DNA of 64,000 bases from positions 292,849 through 356,848 of the forward strand of contig JAFDWN010000010.1 in the NCBI GenBank assembly GCA_018268465.1. Reading direction: 5' to 3'. The position numbers were made by a program, and so were the translations under genes. Under the pieces are notes generated by a model. It saw only the letters and a program-made list of their open reading frames with translations, did no database searches and was not told where the DNA came from. Position 1 is the first letter of the stretch, and every line of letters starts with the position of its first letter. This document shows, piece after piece, positions 20,699 through 28,836 of the stretch. This DNA comes from Actinomycetota bacterium (GTDB lineage: Bacteria > Actinomycetota > Actinomycetes > Mycobacteriales > Mycobacteriaceae).

Positions 20699-21307
20699 GT
20701 GAAGACCGCCGACCACGTTACTGCAGCCGGCCTCGCGGCCCGGTTCGAGAACGACGCCGCCCCGTTGCGCCCGGAACTGTTCCAGCGCGCACTGCGACTG
20801 ACCCGAAACCACCACGACGCCGAGGACCTGCTGCAGGAAACGCTGGTCAACGCCTACCGCGGGTATCCGATGTTCCGTCAGGGCAGCAACTTCCGCGCGT
20901 GGTTGTACCGCATCGAGACCAACACCTACATCAACGGTTACCGCAAGCGTCAGCGCAGTCCGCAGCAGAGCCCGCTCGCCGACATCAGCGACGGGCAGTT
21001 GGCCGACGACGCCGCGCGGGGTTCCCGGGGCCTGCGATCCGTCGAGGACTTGGTGCTGGAATCGCTGCCCGACAGCGACGTCCGCACGGCGATGGAGGCC
21101 CTGCCCGACCAGTTCCGCACCGCCGTGTACTACGCCGATGTCGTCGGTTACCAGTTCAAGGAGATCGCCGTCCTGACGAATGTGCCGATCGGGACCGTGA
21201 TGAGCCGGCTGCACCGCGGTCGCCGTCAGCTGCGCCGGCTGCTGGCCGATACCGCCCAGCAGCGCGGATACGCGGTTCCCGACGAGACCTTCCCCGCCGC
21301 GGGTTGA
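20699..21307 (+). CDS. ECF RNA polymerase sigma factor, SigH-like (ECF12 type)
   Basis: A protein of 202 residues. Region 2 reads [29 protein letters not shown], then [22 protein letters not shown]. Region 4 is [19 protein letters not shown], then [21 protein letters not shown]-like sequence. It is very close in pattern to mycobacterial SigH, the thiol-stress sigma factor. SigH is normally followed by a zinc anti-sigma gene (rshA, HxxxCxxC motif). The next gene here encodes a cysteine-free membrane protein, so this is probably a SigH paralogue with another mode of control. The GTG at 20699 has GAAGGAGAG 6-14 bases upstream and is preferred to earlier starts. Confidence 0.92.
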   Translation: MKTADHVTAAGLAARFENDAAPLRPELFQRALRLTRNHHDAEDLLQETLVNAYRGYPMFRQGSNFRAWLYRIETNTYINGYRKRQRSPQQSPLADISDGQLADDAARGSRGLRSVEDLVLESLPDSDVRTAMEALPDQFRTAVYYADVVGYQFKEIAVLTNVPIGTVMSRLHRGRRQLRRLLADTAQQRGYAVPDETFPAAG

Positions 21308-21314
21308 GGTCCGG

Positions 21315-21563
21315 GTGAGCGTCGTGTCCGACAGATTCTCCCCGCCCGACTTCTGGCCGGGTGAGGACCCGTGGCTTGCAGCCGACGGGTTCCATGTCCT
21401 GCGCCATGTCGTCGCGACCGTCGTCCTGCTGGCGATCGCGGCGGTGGCGACCTGGCTGGTGCTGTTCCAGCCGGGCTCGGGCCCCGGCCGTGGCGGTATG
21501 CACCCGATCGGGGTGACACCGACCGTCGAGCAGTCGGATCCGACCCCCGCCGACGTGTCCTGA
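21315..21563 (+). CDS. Small single-pass membrane protein downstream of the sigma factor
   Basis: A protein of 82 residues with one membrane segment (about 28-50, HVVATVVLLAIAAVATWLVLF) and a Gly/Pro-rich outer tail. There is no cysteine and no zinc anti-sigma motif. It starts 7 bases after the sigma factor gene, with no separate promoter visible, so the two are cotranscribed. It could tether or sense for the sigma factor, but that is only a guess from position. The start is GTG. Confidence 0.65.
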   Translation: MSVVSDRFSPPDFWPGEDPWLAADGFHVLRHVVATVVLLAIAAVATWLVLFQPGSGPGRGGMHPIGVTPTVEQSDPTPADVS

Positions 21564-21576
21564 TCTGGTCCGGCCG

Positions 21577-22470
21577 CTACGCCGCGCGCTGCGTCACCTG
21601 CGCTTCGAGCTTTTCCTCGTAGGCGCCTTCGTCGCGGCCCAGCGCCACGGTGGCGGCAGCCATCGCGGCCACCGCGACGGCCAGCACGACGGGTTCGATA
21701 CCGGTGATCGACATGTGTTCGCCGAGCAGGAGCGAGCCGAGCAGGACCGCTACGACCGGCTCGAGGACGAGCATCGTGGGCACGGAGGTCTGCAACGCCC
21801 CGGCGTGGAATGCCGACTGCTGCAGCAGCGTGGCCACCACACCGAGCACCAGCAGCAGGTACAGCGTCGGTGTGGTCAGCACTGCCGACCCGCCGCCGGA
21901 GGTGACCATGTGCATCACGATCTTCGTCAGCACCGCCACCACACCGAACAGCACACCGACGGCCACGGCGAGCAGGACCGCACGGCGCCAGCTGGTGCTG
22001 CGGGTGGCGACGACCACGCAGGCCATCACCGCGATCGTGCACACCACGGTGACGCCGACGGTGACGGCCACCGGAACGTTGTAGTTCCCCGAAGTGGCCC
22101 TGGCCAGCACGACGAAAATCGTCAACGCGCTGGTGAGCACCAGCGCCCACACCCATTCCGAGCGGGTCACCCGTTTACCTGCCAGGCGCGCGCTCAGCGG
22201 CAGCGCGAACAGCAGGGCCGACACCAGCACCGGCTGCACCAGCAGCAACGAGCCGAATCCCAGGGCCACCGCCTGGAAGCCGTAGCCGGCGACCGCCGCC
22301 GCGGTGCCCACCCACCACAGCCGGCGGTGCAGCAGGGTACGCAACATGAGCGAACTGACGCCCTTCTCCGGCGGGACGTCCATGGTGGCGCGCTGCCGCA
22401 CCACGATGCCGATGGCCGCGAACACCGCCGCGAGCAGGGCGAAGAGCACCGCCAACCCTTGGCCGACCAA
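21577..22470 (-). CDS. DMT-family multidrug/metabolite transporter-like membrane protein
   Basis: A protein of 297 residues with about nine or ten hydrophobic segments in a two-repeat layout, matching the drug/metabolite transporter superfamily. Visible signs are GFGSLLLVQPVLVSALLFALPL in the first half and TSVPTMLVLEPVVAVLLGSLLLGEHM in the second, the EamA-type end-of-helix pattern. The C-terminus is a charged tail (GRDEGAYEEKLEAQVTQ). The start is a TTG at 22470, which keeps the first helix complete; an internal GTG would cut it. Convergent with the small membrane gene, 13 bases apart. Substrate unknown. Confidence 0.82.
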   Translation of the reverse strand: MVGQGLAVLFALLAAVFAAIGIVVRQRATMDVPPEKGVSSLMLRTLLHRRLWWVGTAAAVAGYGFQAVALGFGSLLLVQPVLVSALLFALPLSARLAGKRVTRSEWVWALVLTSALTIFVVLARATSGNYNVPVAVTVGVTVVCTIAVMACVVVATRSTSWRRAVLLAVAVGVLFGVVAVLTKIVMHMVTSGGGSAVLTTPTLYLLLVLGVVATLLQQSAFHAGALQTSVPTMLVLEPVVAVLLGSLLLGEHMSITGIEPVVLAVAVAAMAAATVALGRDEGAYEEKLEAQVTQRAA

Positions 22471-22625
22471 TCCGCGAACCCCTCTTTCGGCGCAGGGTCC
22501 GCATCACCGGAATGCGGACGGCATCCACAACCGTAGAGCGTGGGAGCTGGTGCGGCCCTCTCGAACGGGAAGTCGCCGGTCGCCGAGACGGACCGCCGAA
22601 TGCCCGGCGCGGCGTTCGGTGCGGG

Positions 22626-22886
22626 TCAGCTCACTTCGAGGCGTTGATCGGAATCCCGTTCACGCGGGTCGATCTTGTCGTTGACGGTCGCCACCACCGA
22701 ATCGACGCGGTGCACCGCGGCGTCGCACAGCCCCCGCACCTTGCCGCCGGCGGTGTCGACGTCGTCGGCGGCGCTCATGAGATACGCCCTGAGGTTGACG
22801 CGCAGCCGCTCCCCGGCGGCACGCATCCGCCCGCGCACCTGATCGTCGATGTCGAGCGTGACGTATGGCAGTAGCCGAATCCTCAT
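22626..22886 (-). CDS. Hypothetical small protein
   Basis: A protein of 86 residues from the ATG at 22886 (GGGAG lies 9-13 bases upstream), with a possible longer start at 22958. It begins MRIRLLPYVTLDIDDQVRGRMR and continues as a mostly helical, charged chain. The RLLPYVTLDID opening recalls small DNA-binding or chaperone-like domains, but no family can be named. It stands alone between two intergenic stretches. Confidence 0.6.
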   Translation of the reverse strand: MRIRLLPYVTLDIDDQVRGRMRAAGERLRVNLRAYLMSAADDVDTAGGKVRGLCDAAVHRVDSVVATVNDKIDPRERDSDQRLEVS

Positions 22887-23045
22887 GTGCGCGCTCCCGA
22901 TCGTGGATGCCTGCTGCGCCCAGGATAGCCGCGCGGGCCAGGCGGGGGCCGTCGTCACGAGCGGACGGGTTTCACGGGCAATACGAATTGTTCACGATCA
23001 AACATCGCGATTTGCCGTTGGATGACACCGCGTGTCGCAAAGCGC

Positions 23046-23051
23046 TACATT
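23046..23051 (+). promoter_or_regulatory. -10 element, leaderless promoter
   Basis: TACATT ends 6 bases before the ATG at 23058. Confidence 0.5.
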
Positions 23052-23057
23052 CTCTGC

Positions 23058-23291
23058 ATGAATGGGGGCGCTGAAAACTCCGGTGGATTCCCGATCGGCT
23101 GCCGGGTCCGCACCACCGACGAATTGCATGTCACCGGTGAGATCGTCGAGGACTACGGCTCGCTGGCGGGTACCGAGGTCGTCGTCGACGAGAACCACAC
23201 GGTCAGAGCGCGGCGGTACGCCGTTGCCCTCGACGACGGTCGCATTGCATTTCTCGACGACGACGCGATCGAGTCGATCGAGAACCAGTAG
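23058..23291 (+). CDS. Hypothetical small acidic beta-rich protein
   Basis: A protein of 77 residues with alternating short strands (GCRVRTTDELHVTGEIVEDYG, then VVVDENHTVRARRYAVALDDGRIAFLDDDAIE). This looks like a small SH3- or KOW-like barrel, but the family cannot be named. The ATG at 23058 was chosen over an earlier in-frame start (23022) because of the leaderless -10. A hairpin follows the stop codon. Confidence 0.65.
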   Translation: MNGGAENSGGFPIGCRVRTTDELHVTGEIVEDYGSLAGTEVVVDENHTVRARRYAVALDDGRIAFLDDDAIESIENQ

Positions 23292-23297
23292 CCATTG

Positions 23298-23318
23298 GCC
23301 GGCGCGGCATGCCGGCCG
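23298..23318. terminator. Hairpin after the 77-residue protein gene
   Basis: GGCCGGC and GCCGGCC form a perfect 7-base-pair stem around a 7-base loop, between convergent genes. Confidence 0.5.
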
Positions 23319-23427
23319 AACCAGGCGGCACGGTGGCTTGGGCCCCGACCGCGGAAATGACCGCCGCAAACTGTCCCCACCTCGCCGGCGGCCGCAATAC
23401 CGCGTCCTGCCGCGCACGCGACCGCAC

Positions 23428-24714
23428 TCAGTCGAGCAGCGGCTCTCGGCGCCCCTCGTCACTTGTCGGTGGGATCTGGCGCATGTGGTGCCGGATCAGC
23501 GGACCGGCCATCGCCGAGGTCACCAACGCCACCAGCACCAGGATCGTGAATCCTTCGACGGAGATCAGCCCGAGGCGCAGACCCGCGGCCGCGACCACGA
23601 GCTGGACCGTGCCACGCGCGTTGAGCGCCGACGCCACCGCCAACGCCGGCCGGCGTTCGAGGCCGGCGAGCCGCCCACCCCAGTAGGCGCCCAGGGACTT
23701 GCTCGCGACGGCCAGCAGCACCACCGCGGCGGCGGTGAGGGCAAATCCCGGATCGCGCAGTGCGGTGAGGTCGGCGGACAGCGCGCTCACGGCGAGGAAC
23801 AGCGGCGCCAGCACGCCGAGGACGACCGTGCGCAACGGCCGCAGATCGGCGACCGGGACCAGCCGGCCAGACGCGACGATCACCCCGCAGACGAAGGCCC
23901 CGAGGGTGGAGTCCAGGCCGACACCGTCGGTGAACACCGCGCCCAGCGTGATGAATGCGGCCGCGATCAGACATGACATGCCGACCCCGCCGTGTGCGCT
24001 GCCGCCGCCGGCCCGCACCGTACGGCGTGCCACCACGGCGATCAGCGCCAGGCCGGCGGCAGCGGTGAGCGCCAGGGGTACGTCGACCGCCCACGCCGAC
24101 GGTTCACCCGCCTGTTCGAGGTGCACGACCGCCGCGATGACCGAGATTCCCACCCAGACCGCGGCGTCGTCGATGACGGCAACGCTCAGCGAGAGTTGGC
24201 TCAGATGCCGGTGCAGGACGCCGAGGTCGGCGAAGATCTTCACGATGACCGGCACCGCGCTGACCGACAACGCAAGACCCGCGAACGCCGCGAATGCCCA
24301 AACACCGGCCTCGGGCCCGCGCAGCACGGGGTCGGCGAGCGGGGCCAGCGCCATCGTGGCCGCCAGCGGCAGGCCGAGCGCGCCGAGGCTGATGAGGCCG
24401 ACGGTCCTGGTGCGTGCCCTGATGAAGGGGACGTCGACGGTGGCACCCGCCACTCCGATCAGCAGCACGCCGCAGAACAGCGCCACACCGCGCAGGGAGT
24501 CCAGTTGACCCGAAACCGGCGCGAAGACCCACTCCCTGTCGGCCGCAGCGATGAGGCTGCCGAGAATCGACGGGCCCAGCAGCAGGCCCGCCGCGAGCTC
24601 GCCCGTCGTCGCGGGCAGGCCGATCCGCTCGGCCAGCCGTCCCAGCAGGAAGGCGACGGCCAGCAGAACGCCGATTTGCAGCAGCAGCAGAGTCGTGGGG
24701 TCGAGGCTCCGCAC
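23428..24714 (-). CDS. Cation:proton antiporter (CPA2/Kef-type)
   Basis: A protein of 428 residues with about 12 hydrophobic segments and no cytosolic nucleotide-binding domain. It has the Na+/H+ exchanger pattern of the CPA2 group: LAERIGLPATTGELAAGLLLGPS in the first helices, ALSVSAVPVIVKIFADLGVL in the middle, then LSVAVIDDAAVWVG with the paired acidic residues of the ion site (DD). It would exchange Na+ or K+ for H+ at the plasma membrane. The C-terminus is short (SDEGRREPLLD). No regulator is adjacent. Confidence 0.9.
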   Translation of the reverse strand: MRSLDPTTLLLLQIGVLLAVAFLLGRLAERIGLPATTGELAAGLLLGPSILGSLIAAADREWVFAPVSGQLDSLRGVALFCGVLLIGVAGATVDVPFIRARTRTVGLISLGALGLPLAATMALAPLADPVLRGPEAGVWAFAAFAGLALSVSAVPVIVKIFADLGVLHRHLSQLSLSVAVIDDAAVWVGISVIAAVVHLEQAGEPSAWAVDVPLALTAAAGLALIAVVARRTVRAGGGSAHGGVGMSCLIAAAFITLGAVFTDGVGLDSTLGAFVCGVIVASGRLVPVADLRPLRTVVLGVLAPLFLAVSALSADLTALRDPGFALTAAAVVLLAVASKSLGAYWGGRLAGLERRPALAVASALNARGTVQLVVAAAGLRLGLISVEGFTILVLVALVTSAMAGPLIRHHMRQIPPTSDEGRREPLLD

Positions 24715-24784
24715 GGACGGGCCCTAGCCGGACCTGCCGGTGTGGCACGCGTGGGCGGCCCCGTCGCGGCGCGCGCCGACCGTC

Positions 24785-25007
24785 ATGGCGATCACCCTAC
24801 CCACGGGTTTGCCCAGCGCGGTCGATTCTCGGGTGTCCGCCGCCGGTTACCCGTGGCGGGCGGTGGCGTGCCCTGTTCGCCGGGGCGTCGGCACGGTTCG
24901 ACGCCCCGGCCGAGGACGTCGTGGGGCCGCTGCTGCGCCCGCCGCTGACGCTGGTCGGCAGTGCTGCGGATACACCGCGGCTGGGACCTTACGCCTTGAT
25001 TAGCTAA
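24785..25007 (+). pseudogene. Possible frameshifted small gene (relic) in a 304-base gap
   Basis: The gap 24715-25018 has no intact gene. From the ATG at 24785 one frame has good codon bias up to WRAVA (about 24870). From there the bias moves to a different frame, which reads WRALFAGASARFDAPAED and on to PYALIS with a TAA at 25005-25007. Joining the two would give a protein of roughly 75 residues with one frameshift. I do not recognise it. It could be a relic, a sequencing error or chance in G+C-rich DNA. Confidence 0.3.
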
Positions 25008-25010
25008 GCT
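25005..25010 (+). promoter_or_regulatory. -10 element for the secreted protein gene
   Basis: TAAGCT ends 8 bases before the ATG at 25019, close to a leaderless layout. It partly overlaps the palindrome TTAGCTAA (25000-25007). Confidence 0.45.
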
Positions 25011-25018
25011 CATTGTCC

Positions 25019-25495
25019 ATGTGGTCGAAATCGGGACGAGTGGCCGCGGCGATACTCGCCGCGGCCTACCTCGGAACCGCAGGGGTGGCATCCGCCCAGC
25101 CGGCGCCGTCCCCCACCCCTGCGCCGGATCCGGGTCCCGCGCCCACCGCGGCCCCGGCCCCGCCTGCGGGCGTGACGCTCCCCGGTGACGGCACCTACAC
25201 CGTCGGGACCGACATCCAGCCGGGCACCTACACCTCGGCGGGACCCGTCGGCGATTCGGCGTGCTACTGGAAGCGCGTCAACGGCGCCGACATCGTCGAC
25301 AACGCGATGACCAAGAAGCCCCAGACCGTCCAGATCGAGCCCACGGACACCAGCTTCGTGACCAGCAGCTGCCAGCCGTGGCAGCAGGCCGACTGTTCGG
25401 CGGGCTGCCCGCCTGCCGGGCCCAATCCGATGGACGTGCTCGGCGGTCTGCGCGATTTCGTCTTCTCTCGGCCCCTCACGCCCCCACCGGGCTGA
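25019..25495 (+). CDS. Secreted Pro/Ala-rich protein with a GDGTYxVGxDIxPGTY domain
   Basis: A protein of 158 residues. The N-terminus is a Sec signal peptide (MWSKSGRVAAAILAAAYLGTAGVASA, cut probably after ASA). A Pro/Ala linker follows, then a small domain of about 65 residues that starts PGDGTYTVGTDIQPGTYTSAG and holds one Cys before WKRV and more later in TSSCQPWQQADCSAGC. This repeat-like opening is widespread in secreted actinobacterial proteins of unknown function. The start ATG at 25019 fits the -10 better than the TTG two codons earlier. Role unknown, probably in the envelope. Confidence 0.75.
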   Translation: MWSKSGRVAAAILAAAYLGTAGVASAQPAPSPTPAPDPGPAPTAAPAPPAGVTLPGDGTYTVGTDIQPGTYTSAGPVGDSACYWKRVNGADIVDNAMTKKPQTVQIEPTDTSFVTSSCQPWQQADCSAGCPPAGPNPMDVLGGLRDFVFSRPLTPPPG

Positions 25496-25793
25496 TCGCT
25501 CATTCATGATCACCGTCGATCGCCATAACAATTCGGTCTCGACGCATATCACGATCAATTAAGAACGGGTCGCCGACCTTAAGGGATTTCACAAATCCTG
25601 CACGGTTCGGCACGATTTCCGGCAGCGGCACGGTCCGATTGAGGCCCACTTCACGCCGTTGCGGTGTAACGCTTTTCGTTCCCGAAACGAGCCCGGCGCG
25701 CTCGCCCGGTTTAGCCGTGTTTATTCGCGGTTACCTTTGAATTCGGGCGGGGCGAACAGCGATGTGGATCGCAGACATGAGAAATGGGTGATC
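25496..25793. other. 298-base AT-richer intergenic region ahead of the hemophore-like gene
   Basis: No gene is seen. The region is clearly lower in G+C than its surroundings and contains a small perfect dyad, GGATTT-CAC-AAATCC (25584-25598). It may hold promoter and leader elements for the 25794 gene. No convincing IdeR or other known box was found. Confidence 0.4.
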
Positions 25794-26195
25794 ATGAAAT
25801 CCAGCACTTTCAGTGCGCCAGGGCGACTCGCGGGCGTATTCGCCGGCTGCCTGTTCGGGGGGCTGGCGACGGCTGTCATCGCCGCGCCGGCGGCAAGCGC
25901 GGCACCGGATCCCTGCAGCGCCGACGGCCTCGCCAACACGATCAGTTCGGTGAGCAGTTCGGCGCGGGACTACCTGGCCACCCATCCCGGCGCGAACCAG
26001 GTGCTCACCGCGGCGGTCAGCCAGCCGTACCCGCAGGCGGAATCCAACGTGCGCAGCTACTTCACCGCGAACCCGGCGGAGTACTACGAGTTGCGCGGCA
26101 TCCTGGCACCGATCGGCGATGCCCAGCGCAGCTGCAACGTGGCGGTGCTGCCGCCGCAGCTGGCGTCGGCCTACAGCCAGTTCATGGCCGGCTGA
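25794..26195 (+). CDS. Hemophore-related secreted protein (Rv0203/Rv1174c family)
   Basis: A protein of 133 residues. A signal peptide (LAGVFAGCLFGGLATAVIAAPAASA) is followed by a mature part of about 95 residues that begins APDPCSADGLANTISSV and has a second cysteine in AQRSCNVAV, giving the two-cysteine, helix-rich layout of the mycobacterial hemophore-related family. Between them lies ARDYLATHPGANQVLTAAVSQP. Rv0203 carries haem outside the cell; not all relatives bind haem. The ATG at 25794 was chosen; a GTG two codons earlier is possible. A strong terminator follows, so it is transcribed alone. Confidence 0.85.
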   Translation: MKSSTFSAPGRLAGVFAGCLFGGLATAVIAAPAASAAPDPCSADGLANTISSVSSSARDYLATHPGANQVLTAAVSQPYPQAESNVRSYFTANPAEYYELRGILAPIGDAQRSCNVAVLPPQLASAYSQFMAG

Positions 26196-26211
26196 ACCCG
26201 GCAGACGGGAG

Positions 26212-26244
26212 CCCGTGGCGGCAACGGCGCCGCCACGGGTTCTT
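26212..26244 (+). terminator. Intrinsic terminator after the hemophore-like gene
   Basis: CCCGTGGCGGC pairs perfectly with GCCGCCACGGG over 11 base pairs around a 6-base loop, followed by TTCTT. Confidence 0.85.
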
Positions 26245-26270
26245 CACACGTCGCCATGATGTGAGCGTCG

Positions 26271-26276
26271 TACTCT
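26271..26276 (+). promoter_or_regulatory. -10 element, leaderless promoter
   Basis: TACTCT ends 7 bases before the GTG at 26284. Confidence 0.4.
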
Positions 26277-26283
26277 GACGGTC

Positions 26284-26769
26284 GTGGCTCCTCTTCATCC
26301 GGACATCGCCGTCCTGGCGCCGCTGCTCGGCACCTGGTCGGGTCGCGGCAGCGGTGAGTACCCGACCATCCCGCGGTTCGACTACCTCGAGGAGATCACC
26401 TTCGGCCACGTGGGCAAGCCGTTCCTCGTCTACGGTCAGCGGACCCGGTCGGCCGACGACGGCAGGCCCCTGCATGCCGAGACCGGCTACGTACGGATGC
26501 CCGCGCCGGGTCGGGTGGAGTGGGTACTCGCCCATCCCACCGGGATCACCGAGATCGAGGAGGGCGATCTGGCGATCGACGGTTCCGCCATGGTGATGGA
26601 CATGATCGCGACGTCGATCGGGCTGTCCGCATCCGCCAAGGATGTGATGGCTCTGTGCCGCACGATCCACATCGACGCGGACACGCTGACGTACACGGTG
26701 CGGATGGGCGCGGTGGGCCAGCCCGTCCAGCATCACCTGGGCGCGACGCTGCGCAGGACGCCGCAATGA
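26284..26769 (+). CDS. Nitrobindin-like haem protein (THAP4/FABP-like, DUF1794)
   Basis: A protein of 161 residues, a ten-strand beta-barrel of the nitrobindin family. The hallmark GTWSGRGSGEYPTI (GxWxGxG, about 16-29) is present, as are FGHVGKPFLVYGQRTR and the C-terminal HHLGATLRR, whose histidine is in the place of the haem-iron ligand of the family. Mycobacterial nitrobindins bind ferric haem and speed up peroxynitrite isomerisation to nitrate. The stop codon overlaps the start of the next gene (ATGA). The hemophore-like gene just upstream makes a haem-linked setting plausible but unproven. Confidence 0.88.
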   Translation: MAPLHPDIAVLAPLLGTWSGRGSGEYPTIPRFDYLEEITFGHVGKPFLVYGQRTRSADDGRPLHAETGYVRMPAPGRVEWVLAHPTGITEIEEGDLAIDGSAMVMDMIATSIGLSASAKDVMALCRTIHIDADTLTYTVRMGAVGQPVQHHLGATLRRTPQ

Positions 26770-27998
26770 CCGAACCGGGCAGGATCCGGGTTCCCGCCGA
26801 CCTCGACGCCGTCACGGCCGTGGCCGCCGAGGACCATTCCGGCGTCGACGCGGCCGGCGTCGAGCGGATCTGGCAGGCCGCGCGGTACTGGTACCAGGCC
26901 GGGATGCACCCGGCGATCCAGGTGTGCGTGCGCCACCGCGGCCGTGTCGTGCTCAACCGGGCCATCGGTCACGCCTGGGGCAATGCGCCGGACGATCCGC
27001 CGGACACCGAAAAGGTAACGGTGACAACACAAACGCCGTTCTGTGTGTATTCCGCCGCCAAGGCGGTCAGCACCACCGTCGTCCACATGCTCGCCGAGCG
27101 GGGTTACTTCTCGCTCGACGACCGGGTGTGCGACTACCTGCCCGGCTACACCAGTCACGGCAAGGACCGCACCACCATCCGGCATGTGCTGACCCACAGC
27201 GCCGGCGTCCCGTTCGCGACCGGCCCCAGACCCGATCTCAAACGCATGGACGACAGCGACTACGCGAGGGAGATGCTGGGCCGGCTCAAGCCGCTCTACC
27301 GGCCGGGCCGGGTGCATATCTACCACGCACTGACGTGGGGTCCGCTCGTTCGTGAGATCGTCTCCGCCGCAACGGGGATGAGTATCCGCGACATCCTCGC
27401 CAAGGAGGTGCTCGACCCGCTCGGCTTCCGGTGGACGAATTACGGTGTGGCCGAGGAAGACGTGGCCGCGGTCGCGCCCAGCCAGGTGACGGGCACGCCG
27501 CTGCCGGCGCCGATCGCCGCGGCCTTCCGCAGGGCGGTCGGCGGAACGTTGCACCAGATCATCCCGTTCTCCAACACGCCGCGCTTCCTCACCGGGGTGG
27601 TGCCGTCGTCGAATACCGTCTCCACCGCCGAGGAACTGTCCCGGTTCGCCGAGATCCTCCGCCGCGGAGGCGAACTCGACGGTGTCCGGATCATGCGCAC
27701 CGAAACGCTGCGGACCGCCACCACCGAATGCAGGCGGCTTCGTCCGGACCTCGCGACGGGTTTCGCTCCGCTGCGGTGGGGCACCGGATACATGTTGGGA
27801 TCCCGGCGATTCGGGCCGTTCGGCCGCGACGCCCCCGGCGCGTTCGGCCATACCGGCCTTGTCGATATCGCGGTCTGGGCCGATCCCGAACGCGGGCTGG
27901 CCGCGGCGGTGGTCAGCAGCGGCAAACCCGGCAGGCACAGGGAGGCCGGCCGCTACCCGGCGCTGCTGGATCGCATCACGGCCGAGTTCCCGCGCTGA
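26766..27998 (+). CDS. Serine hydrolase of the beta-lactamase/class C esterase family
   Basis: A protein of 410 residues. The nucleophile motif SxxK is CVYSAAKAVS (S96, K99), in a context typical of class C-like esterases (ERGYFSLDDRVCDYLPGY and TIRHVLTHSAGVPF). The Tyr motif is probably in YHALTWGP. The C-terminus has FGHTGLVDIAVWADPERG, equal to the HTG/KTG box. No signal peptide is seen, so it is probably cytosolic. Mycobacterial relatives are annotated as lipases or esterases (LipE/LipL-like). It is coupled by a 4-base overlap to the nitrobindin gene. The substrate is unknown. Confidence 0.88.
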   Translation: MTEPGRIRVPADLDAVTAVAAEDHSGVDAAGVERIWQAARYWYQAGMHPAIQVCVRHRGRVVLNRAIGHAWGNAPDDPPDTEKVTVTTQTPFCVYSAAKAVSTTVVHMLAERGYFSLDDRVCDYLPGYTSHGKDRTTIRHVLTHSAGVPFATGPRPDLKRMDDSDYAREMLGRLKPLYRPGRVHIYHALTWGPLVREIVSAATGMSIRDILAKEVLDPLGFRWTNYGVAEEDVAAVAPSQVTGTPLPAPIAAAFRRAVGGTLHQIIPFSNTPRFLTGVVPSSNTVSTAEELSRFAEILRRGGELDGVRIMRTETLRTATTECRRLRPDLATGFAPLRWGTGYMLGSRRFGPFGRDAPGAFGHTGLVDIAVWADPERGLAAAVVSSGKPGRHREAGRYPALLDRITAEFPR

Positions 27999-28001
27999 AA
28001 C

Positions 28002-28805
28002 TCATTGCGCCGGGCCCATCCGCACCCGGTAGGAAGTCGGCCAGTACTTGCCGGTGAGCAGGAATTCGTCGCCGTCGATGTGGGCGATCCCGTTGAGCAC
28101 CTGCGCGCTGGTTCTCGGCGCGCTACCCCACAGCCCGGATGCGTCGACGACGACGTCCACCAGCCCGGTCGCCGGGTCGATACGCACGATGGTGTCGGTG
28201 GGCCAGACGTTCGCCCATACCCGGCCGTTCACACATTCCAGTTCGTTCAGGCCGACCACCGGGGCGCCGTCGCGGGTCACCGTGACGGTGCCCGTCTGGG
28301 ACAGGTCGCCGATGTCGCGAAAGTGCAGGCGGTCGGTGCCGTCGCTGCTGATCAACCTCCCGCCGTCACGGCACAGCCCCCAGCCGTCGCCGCGCAGGGG
28401 CACCTCCCGCACCGGCCGCAGGGTCGCTTTGTCCCACTCGACCGCGACGCCGTCCTGGTAGGTCAGCTGCCAGATCCGGTCGCCGACGACGGTGATCCCT
28501 TCACCGAAGTACTTCCCCGGCAGGGGGGCCGCGCGGCGTACTGCACCGGTGTCGGGGTCGATGTCGCGCAACTCCGAGGTGCCCCACTGCCCCGCGGCTT
28601 CGTACAGCGTCGTCCCGTCGAACTCCAGGCCCTCGGTGTAGGCCCCGGGATCGTGCGGCATCTGGGCGAGCACCGTGGGTGTCACCACCGGTACCGCGGC
28701 TGCCCGGGGTTGCGGATGCGCCGCGGGCGGGACCAGCAGGGCCAGCGCCAGCAGCAGCACCGCCGCGGCGGAGGTGCGGAGGCGTCGCATCGTTGCCGGC
28801 ATCAC
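28002..28805 (-). CDS. Secreted glutaminyl-peptide cyclotransferase (plant/bacterial beta-propeller type)
   Basis: A protein of 267 residues with a signal peptide (RRLRTSAAAVLLLALALLVPPAAHP). The mature part is the five-bladed beta-propeller glutamine cyclotransferase: YTEGLEFDGTTLYEAAGQWGTSEL, then KYFGEGITVVGDRIWQLTY, then LNELECVNGRVWANVW with the conserved Glu and the C-terminal HIDGDEFLLTGKYW. Such enzymes turn N-terminal glutamine of secreted peptides into pyroglutamate. It converges with the esterase gene with 3 bases between stops. Confidence 0.88.
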   Translation of the reverse strand: MMPATMRRLRTSAAAVLLLALALLVPPAAHPQPRAAAVPVVTPTVLAQMPHDPGAYTEGLEFDGTTLYEAAGQWGTSELRDIDPDTGAVRRAAPLPGKYFGEGITVVGDRIWQLTYQDGVAVEWDKATLRPVREVPLRGDGWGLCRDGGRLISSDGTDRLHFRDIGDLSQTGTVTVTRDGAPVVGLNELECVNGRVWANVWPTDTIVRIDPATGLVDVVVDASGLWGSAPRTSAQVLNGIAHIDGDEFLLTGKYWPTSYRVRMGPAQ

Positions 28806-28836
28806 TCGGTTCTACCGCGCCGGATCCCCGAGCAGG

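Noticed and set aside
25700-25793. IdeR box upstream of the hemophore-like gene
   Set aside because: The best alignment (around TTATTCGCGGTTACCT) matches only about 8 of 19 positions.
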